This document shows, in pieces, positions 59,172-64,000 of a stretch of DNA of 64,000 nt (the first letter of the stretch is position 1; each line of letters opens with the position of its first letter). Under the pieces are notes generated by a model that saw only the letters and a list, made by a program, of their open reading frames with translations, had not been told where the DNA came from and searched no databases. A program made the translations under genes and the position numbers. The stretch is taken from the NCBI RefSeq assembly GCF_022832375.1, contig NZ_JALHLG010000014.1, positions 93,433 to 157,432 of the forward strand. The letters run 5' to 3'. Origin of the DNA: Novosphingobium beihaiense (lineage in GTDB: Bacteria > Pseudomonadota > Alphaproteobacteria > Sphingomonadales > Sphingomonadaceae).

Positions 59172-61958
59172 TCAGAATTTTACCGTTGCGCTCACTTGGT
59201 AGACGCTGCCGGTTTTCAGATAGCCGCCGTTTCTGTCGTTCGAAATGTACTGCTTGGACTTGCCGACAGTGGTCCAGTAGGCATGCTCGTTGAGCACATT
59301 GCGGGCGGAGAAACCGATTTCGAGGTTGTCCGTCAGCTCATAAGCCGCACCGAGATCGAGCGATCCCACCGGCTGGATGAAGATATCGGGATCGTTGCTC
59401 TGCACCGTCGCCAGAATGCGGCCCGTGTAGTGATAGTTCACATTCGCGCGGAACTTGCCCCCCGTATAGAACAGGTTCGCATTGTAGATGATGTTCGGCG
59501 CCTGCGGCAGGCTGGTCTTGCGGATGTCCGCGTTCGACAGGGCGTATTTGGCACTCGTATCCTGCAGCGTGATGCTGCCGCCAACGCCGAAACCGTTCAG
59601 GAACGAACCGTCATCGCCGTGATAGGTGTAGCGCCCGGAGATTTCGACGCCCTTGGCACTGCCGCCCAGACCGTTTTCCGGCGTGTAGATGGTGACACTG
59701 TCGTTCGCCGTCTCATTGAGATTCTGCGAAGCGGTCGGCACGATGATGTTCTTCAGGTCCTTGTAGTACAGCGCAACCTGAACATACTGGCCAACATCGC
59801 CATAGTACTCGAAGCCCAGATCGAAATTCCATGCCGAAGTCGGCTTCAAATTCGGATTGGGACGAACGACATCGCTGAGTTCATCGTTCGGTCCGTTAAA
59901 TGAATAGTTGGTCGGCCCGGCCAGATCACTGAAGCCCGGACGTGAATAGCTTGACCGCACGGAGGCGCGGACCACAAGCCTGTCGTTGGGCCGGTAGGCC
60001 AGCAACAGGCTGGGGTCCACATGGTCGTAGCTGCGCGAAGACGATACGAACGCACCGGGGGCATCCTTCGAGACGCTGGAGCCTTCAAAGTAGCTCGCGT
60101 CGAAGTGGTTACGCTCGTAGCGAATGCCCGGTACCGCTTCCAGATCGCCGAACTGAAGCTTGGCATTGGCATAGACGGCCGTGCGCGATTCGCTGCTTTT
60201 CGTCACGCCTCTGTCGAACGTGGTTTGGGAAACCCCGCTTGCCGTACCGCCCGGCGACGTGACGTACTGCGCCACTTCATCCTCGACAGCCGAACGGGAC
60301 AGAACCCGGATCGGACGCACGGGATAGGCCCCGATGAAATCCGTCAGCGTGTAGCCGGGGAACGCTGCTGCAGACAGGCCGAGCACGTCCTTCTGATCGA
60401 ACGGCCTTGAGAATTTATAGCGCGTGTCGTCCGGTGTGACGCGGCGCCCGTCGCGGTTGGAATCCTCGTAAAGCCCACCGGCTTCGATGAACCGCAGCGC
60501 ACCGTCGCCTTCCCACCGGAGGTGGCCCTTGACGGTCTTCTTGTCTTCCGAATTGTAGGTCCAGCCCTGCTGCACATAGTATTGCGTGGGCAGATCGAGC
60601 GAGGAGACATAGGCCGTGGCCCCGGCATCCATCACGGCGACCGGCGCGCGTGGGTCACTCTGGTCTACGGTAATGCCCGATGCGCCATAGCCGACGCCGC
60701 GCCAGGCCGCCTCGATGCGGTTGGGCTGGTTGTAGGCGCCATAGGCATAGGCGCCTTCGAGCGCGGCCGAGAAACCGCCGCCCAGCTCGAATTCCCCGCC
60801 CAGCTGCGCGGAGAACAGCTTCTGGTCAGTGTCTTCGGTGCGGAAGTAGCTAGCCGGGTTCACGCCCGTACCCACGAAAACGCCATCCGCATTGTAATTG
60901 CCGGAACCGCCGCTGGCCTCGTTCGGGTTGGGCTGGCTCGAACCGTCCGCATTATCGGTCAGCTCGCTGCGCAGGCTGGTCTGGTTCATGGTGTTGGTGT
61001 TCTTGTACCGGGCGTAGTTCATCCGCAGATAAAGTTGCGCCGCATCGCCATGGTAATCGAACGAGCCCGTTGCGCCGTAGCGCTCGATCTTGTCGTTGAA
61101 GAAGTTCCACTGCAGCCCCCGGGCCGAGAGCGCATCGTAGTTGTCGCGGGGGCGGCCGGCATCCTGACGCGTCGTGACATAGCCGCTCTGCGCCGCCACC
61201 GATTCAGCGGCGTTCGAACGCTTTTCGTAGTACGTGGCAACGTAGAGACCGAACTGATCGTTGGAACCGAACTTGCGCGCGGCATCGATGCCTATGGCAC
61301 CGCCGAGGCTGGGCTGATGGTTGTCCGATGCCAGCTTCGCAAGCTGTCCCAGAGCGCGAACACGCGCGAAATTGCCGGAAAAGTCAAAGGCCGTGGGCGT
61401 GTGCAGGTTGATGGTACCGGCAATCGAGTCCGAATCCTGATCCGCACCGGGCGTCTTGTCGGCGGAAATATTGCCGATCGCAAAGGGCGAGAACAGATTG
61501 AGGGAAATCGCGCGCGAGCTGCCCGCTACCTGCGGCAGGCGCAGGCCATCGAGCGTGTAGGCGTTGAAGCTGGTGTCGAAACCACGGATCGTTACGAACT
61601 GCGCTTCGCCCACTGCTGTCTGGTTCGCGCCTTGATCGTAGCTGGAGGAAATACCCGGCAGCGAACGTGCGATGTCGGCAATGCCGGTGTTGGAGCTGAT
61701 CGCGATATCGCCGGTGGAAAGGATATCGACCGTTCCGGTGGCGTTGCGCTCATCCTCCAGCGCCGTGCGTTCGATGTGGCCATTGACGATGATGTCGGAC
61801 GTGAGTGAATCGCCTTCACGGCTGTCCGCCTCGCCGTTCTGCGTATTCTGAGCGGATTGGGAAGGCGTGCTCGCCGCCTGAGCCTCACTGCCAGCCGCGA
61901 CGGCCAGAAGGCTTGCACTGAAACAAAGATAGACGAATTTGCGACCTAGGGTTTTCAT
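59172..61958 (-). CDS. TonB-dependent receptor, large type
   Basis: A 928-residue receptor starting MKTLGRKFVYLCFSASLLAV, with GAGGTGG as ribosome binding site. The plug has IADIARSLPGISSSYDQGAN and VTIRGFDTSFNAYTLDGLRL. The pattern SRPGFSDLAGPTNYSFNGPN and the terminal SVYQVSATVKF are typical of the large sphingomonad and Caulobacter receptors for oligosaccharides or other nutrients. It precedes the phosphatase, phospholipase and DeoR genes on the same strand. Confidence 0.94.
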   Translation of the reverse strand: MKTLGRKFVYLCFSASLLAVAAGSEAQAASTPSQSAQNTQNGEADSREGDSLTSDIIVNGHIERTALEDERNATGTVDILSTGDIAISSNTGIADIARSLPGISSSYDQGANQTAVGEAQFVTIRGFDTSFNAYTLDGLRLPQVAGSSRAISLNLFSPFAIGNISADKTPGADQDSDSIAGTINLHTPTAFDFSGNFARVRALGQLAKLASDNHQPSLGGAIGIDAARKFGSNDQFGLYVATYYEKRSNAAESVAAQSGYVTTRQDAGRPRDNYDALSARGLQWNFFNDKIERYGATGSFDYHGDAAQLYLRMNYARYKNTNTMNQTSLRSELTDNADGSSQPNPNEASGGSGNYNADGVFVGTGVNPASYFRTEDTDQKLFSAQLGGEFELGGGFSAALEGAYAYGAYNQPNRIEAAWRGVGYGASGITVDQSDPRAPVAVMDAGATAYVSSLDLPTQYYVQQGWTYNSEDKKTVKGHLRWEGDGALRFIEAGGLYEDSNRDGRRVTPDDTRYKFSRPFDQKDVLGLSAAAFPGYTLTDFIGAYPVRPIRVLSRSAVEDEVAQYVTSPGGTASGVSQTTFDRGVTKSSESRTAVYANAKLQFGDLEAVPGIRYERNHFDASYFEGSSVSKDAPGAFVSSSRSYDHVDPSLLLAYRPNDRLVVRASVRSSYSRPGFSDLAGPTNYSFNGPNDELSDVVRPNPNLKPTSAWNFDLGFEYYGDVGQYVQVALYYKDLKNIIVPTASQNLNETANDSVTIYTPENGLGGSAKGVEISGRYTYHGDDGSFLNGFGVGGSITLQDTSAKYALSNADIRKTSLPQAPNIIYNANLFYTGGKFRANVNYHYTGRILATVQSNDPDIFIQPVGSLDLGAAYELTDNLEIGFSARNVLNEHAYWTTVGKSKQYISNDRNGGYLKTGSVYQVSATVKF

Positions 61959-62253
61959 TGCCACCTCTTTGAATTGTAAAGACAATAATATCAGTGAGTT
62001 GCATGGGTGATCGACGCCCGAACCCGACTCCGGCGCTATGGCTTTCATGATTGCCCTGAGCAGGATGGGGCTCGCAGGTCCGTTGGCGCTGCCACTACCC
62101 ACGGCCTGTGAAGGTTTTGAGACAAAATGGAGGTGTTTTGATGGTATTTCGGCGGTAATTTTCGATTATCCGCCACAAGTGATCAAAATATCATCAGAAA
62201 GACCGGCAGAAAGACGGCAGCGCGCACGTTGGCCCTTCCCGGGATGATGGCTG
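61959..62253. promoter_or_regulatory. 295-bp stretch between the receptor and POT transporter genes
   Basis: The region is relatively AT-rich and must contain the receptor promoter. I saw no clear Pho box (CTGTCAT repeats). No gene with good coding features is visible, and the small plus-strand frame at 62038-62247 is unconvincing. Confidence 0.45.
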
Positions 62254-63564
62254 CTATCCTGCCTGCCCGGTCCGATTGACGGGCGCGCGCACCAGCAGGG
62301 CCAGCGCAAGGCCGAGCCCGGCGATTGCTGCGTGCAGCCCCCAGAATGCCGGGACCGCCATGCGGTCGTAGAATACCCCCACCGTGCCGACGACGAGGTT
62401 GGCGAAAAAGCCGTGAAGGTAGAAGAGACCGGCCATGACCCCGGCCAACCCCTTGGGCGCAGCCGCGGTCACGATCGCAAGGCCCGCAGGCCAGACCAGC
62501 GCGATGCCGAGGTCCAGCAGGGCCAGCACGCCCAAAGGCACCGCGATCGACGTGAGCCCAAGCCGCGTCGCAGCGGCAAGGCCTCCGTAGCCGCATATCA
62601 ACGCCAGACATCCCAACGCCAGCCGGTCCCCGTCGCGCAGCCTCGCGAATAGGCGAAGCCGCGTCGTCGCCAGCACCATTGCGATCGTGAACACACCGTC
62701 GGCCGAGGCGAACCATGCCGGAGGGATATGGAAACCGCCAAGATCCAGGCGCACGTTGGCGGCAATCCATATCAGGAACAGATTGGTCACCTGCTCGTAA
62801 GCACAGAAGCACAAGACAACAACCGCAATGACCGCCGCCACAATCGCGAGCGATGGTCTGCCGGGCAAGGCGGCAGGCGAGGCTGCCTCCGGCCGTTCGC
62901 TCCGTGTCTCCGCCCTGGCCATGCCGGGCACACGCAGATACGTCATGAGACCCAGCATCATGGCGAGACCTGCTGCACCAAAGGCATAAGCCCAGCCCCG
63001 CGACTGGGCCAGCCAGCCGCAGACCAGCGGCCCCAGCATCACGCCGAGGTTCAGAAAGGCGAGGTAGATCGCAAAGGCGCCGCTGCGGCGCTTGTCATGC
63101 ACCGGAAAAAGCTCGCCGACCTGCGCGGCAAGATTCGCCTTGAGCAGTCCCGTCCCCAGAATAAGGATCGCGAGCGCAGGCAAGAGCAGCCATGCACTGG
63201 CCAGACAGGCCGCCCCGATGCCAACGAGACAGGCCCCAAGAACTACCGCCGCGCGGCGCCCCTGACACCGGTCTCCAATCGCACCGCCGAATGGCAGCAC
63301 GAAATAGGTCAGCGCGGCATAGAGGCCGTAAGTCTGGGAAGCGAAGGCACTCGGGCTCAAAGGCCCCCAAACGGCCTCAAGCCAGGAGCGGAACGCCGCC
63401 AGGCCCCAGACGCCGGTGCTGTTTTGCGCCAGCACATGCTGCACAAGATAAAGCGTCAGGAGCGACTTGACGCCGTGAAGGGCAAAGCGCTCCCACAATT
63501 CGGCCCCGGCGAGATATCTAAACCGGCGGGGCAGCCGAATCACACCTGTCTTCGTCCTTTGCAT
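62254..63564 (-). CDS. POT/PTR2-family proton-dependent peptide transporter
   Basis: A 436-residue transporter with about 12-14 helices. The POT signature ExxERFxxxG is seen as ELWERFALHGVKS at residues 22-34. Another signature, AIYLAFLNLGVMLGPL, corresponds to the FYxxxNxG motif in altered form. These carriers move di- and tripeptides with protons. The gene lies upstream of the large TonB-dependent receptor in the same direction. It has a usual length, with no truncation. The substrate could be something other than peptides. Confidence 0.9.
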   Translation of the reverse strand: MQRTKTGVIRLPRRFRYLAGAELWERFALHGVKSLLTLYLVQHVLAQNSTGVWGLAAFRSWLEAVWGPLSPSAFASQTYGLYAALTYFVLPFGGAIGDRCQGRRAAVVLGACLVGIGAACLASAWLLLPALAILILGTGLLKANLAAQVGELFPVHDKRRSGAFAIYLAFLNLGVMLGPLVCGWLAQSRGWAYAFGAAGLAMMLGLMTYLRVPGMARAETRSERPEAASPAALPGRPSLAIVAAVIAVVVLCFCAYEQVTNLFLIWIAANVRLDLGGFHIPPAWFASADGVFTIAMVLATTRLRLFARLRDGDRLALGCLALICGYGGLAAATRLGLTSIAVPLGVLALLDLGIALVWPAGLAIVTAAAPKGLAGVMAGLFYLHGFFANLVVGTVGVFYDRMAVPAFWGLHAAIAGLGLALALLVRAPVNRTGQAG

Positions 63565-63725
63565 CCGGTCCTAGTCGATGGACACTGTTGCGCGTTGATG
63601 ATGATTGCGCAGGCGTTTGCCGTAGAGGCGACAGGAAGTCCCTTCTGTCAACACAGCCCAACACTACTTTGGCGGAAGCGTGATTTGTGTGATTTTCTTA
63701 TCGCTGATTGCGTGTTTCATCGGGA

Positions 63726-64000
63726 TGAATAGCCCCTAGATTTCTGGACGCCTTCGATCCTAATTTTGAGGACAGGAGACGACGATGGGGAAGCCTAATT
63801 TCAGCGATGAGTTCAAGCGTGATGCGGTGGCCCAGATCACCGAGCGCGGGTATCCGGTAGCGGAGGTCTCACAGCGGCTCGGCGCCAGTCAGCACTTGCT
63901 GTATGCCTGGAAGCGGAGCTGGCGGGGCAAGTGTTGGCGATGCCGATCGCAAGAGCGCACGTTACCGTTCCAGGCGGAACGATGATGGCGCCCTGCGGGA
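63726..64000 (+). mobile_element. Degenerate IS3-family element, cut by the window edge
   Basis: The left end appears to begin at TGAATAGCCCCTAGA (63726), the usual TGAA-type IS3 terminal sequence. orfA starts at 63785. From about 63942 the +1 frame reads DRKSARYRSRRNDDGALR, which matches the beginning of an IS3 OrfB integrase. orfA and this fragment are joined without the usual distance between them, so part of the element has been lost. The right end is beyond the window. Confidence 0.75.
63785..63985 (+). pseudogene. IS3-family transposase orfA, truncated
   Basis: MGKPNFSDEFKRDAVAQITE is a typical IS3 OrfA start with the HTH block VAEVSQRLGASQHLLYAWKR. Normal OrfA proteins run to about 90 residues with a leucine-rich coiled coil. 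Here homology ends after residue 43 and the remaining 23 residues are out of frame, ending at 63985. The rest of the element is an OrfB fragment in another frame. It cannot encode an active transposase. Confidence 0.85.

Noticed and set aside
61959..62253. A Pho box before the large TonB receptor.
   Set aside because: No pair of CTGTCAT-like repeats could be found, so phosphate control is not supported by a visible site.

Overview
The window is a high-GC, densely packed chromosomal segment, most likely from a sphingomonad alphaproteobacterium (Novosphingobium- or Erythrobacter-like; family-level inference only). The basis is the gene mix: TrcR (DUF1013), DUF1192, DUF2093, a CarD regulator, a stand-alone GluQRS, a Suv3-like helicase next to an S4 protein and a 7Fe ferredoxin, a Mg-type HemB, a malic enzyme with a phosphotransacetylase-like tail, and several TonB-dependent receptors. 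Small palindromic repeats of the kind common in sphingomonads lie between genes. I see no rRNA, no tRNA and no CRISPR array.

Layout. Bases 1-8 kb hold a broken PQQ-type sugar dehydrogenase, a DUF815 ATPase, a threonylcarbamoyladenylate synthase, a lipoprotein, CarD, FdxA, an S4 protein and a Suv3-like helicase. Bases 8-18 kb hold an M23 peptidase, hemB with a GNAT gene, a gamma carbonic anhydrase with DUF167, a YoaK-type membrane protein, a truncated haemoglobin, clpA, and a quinone oxidoreductase with a GST. A parS-like site lies at 13505. Bases 18-31 kb hold trcR, an adenosine-kinase-type sugar kinase, a DEDDh exonuclease, purD and xseA diverging from starts 5 bp apart, a second M23 peptidase, L28, tadA, RNase T2, a small membrane protein, nadC and a dicarboxylate symporter. 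Bases 31-48 kb hold maeB, mutS, a 3-hydroxyacyl-CoA dehydrogenase, a cobalamin adenosyltransferase, gluQ, an HNH nuclease, a collapsed DUF1993 pseudogene, a second symporter, glmM, a thiD-VOC fusion, a LOG protein, an LD-carboxypeptidase and a PilZ protein.

Bases 48-64 kb are the most accessory part. A chemoreceptor follows a TonB-dependent receptor. Then comes a same-strand block read right to left: TonB-dependent receptor, histidine acid phosphatase, Tat-exported phospholipase C and a DeoR/GlpR-type repressor. The last three genes overlap at their stop and start codons. This looks like a self-regulated system for recovering phosphate and head groups from phospholipids or other organophosphates. 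A POT-family transporter lies upstream, and a degenerate IS3-type element runs off the right edge.

Most genes are housekeeping. The points of most interest are the phospholipid and organophosphate cluster with its candidate operator region, the thiD-VOC fusion, the parS-like site, a chemoreceptor with a C-terminal WxxF tail beside a TonB-dependent receptor, and four families of small palindromic repeats.
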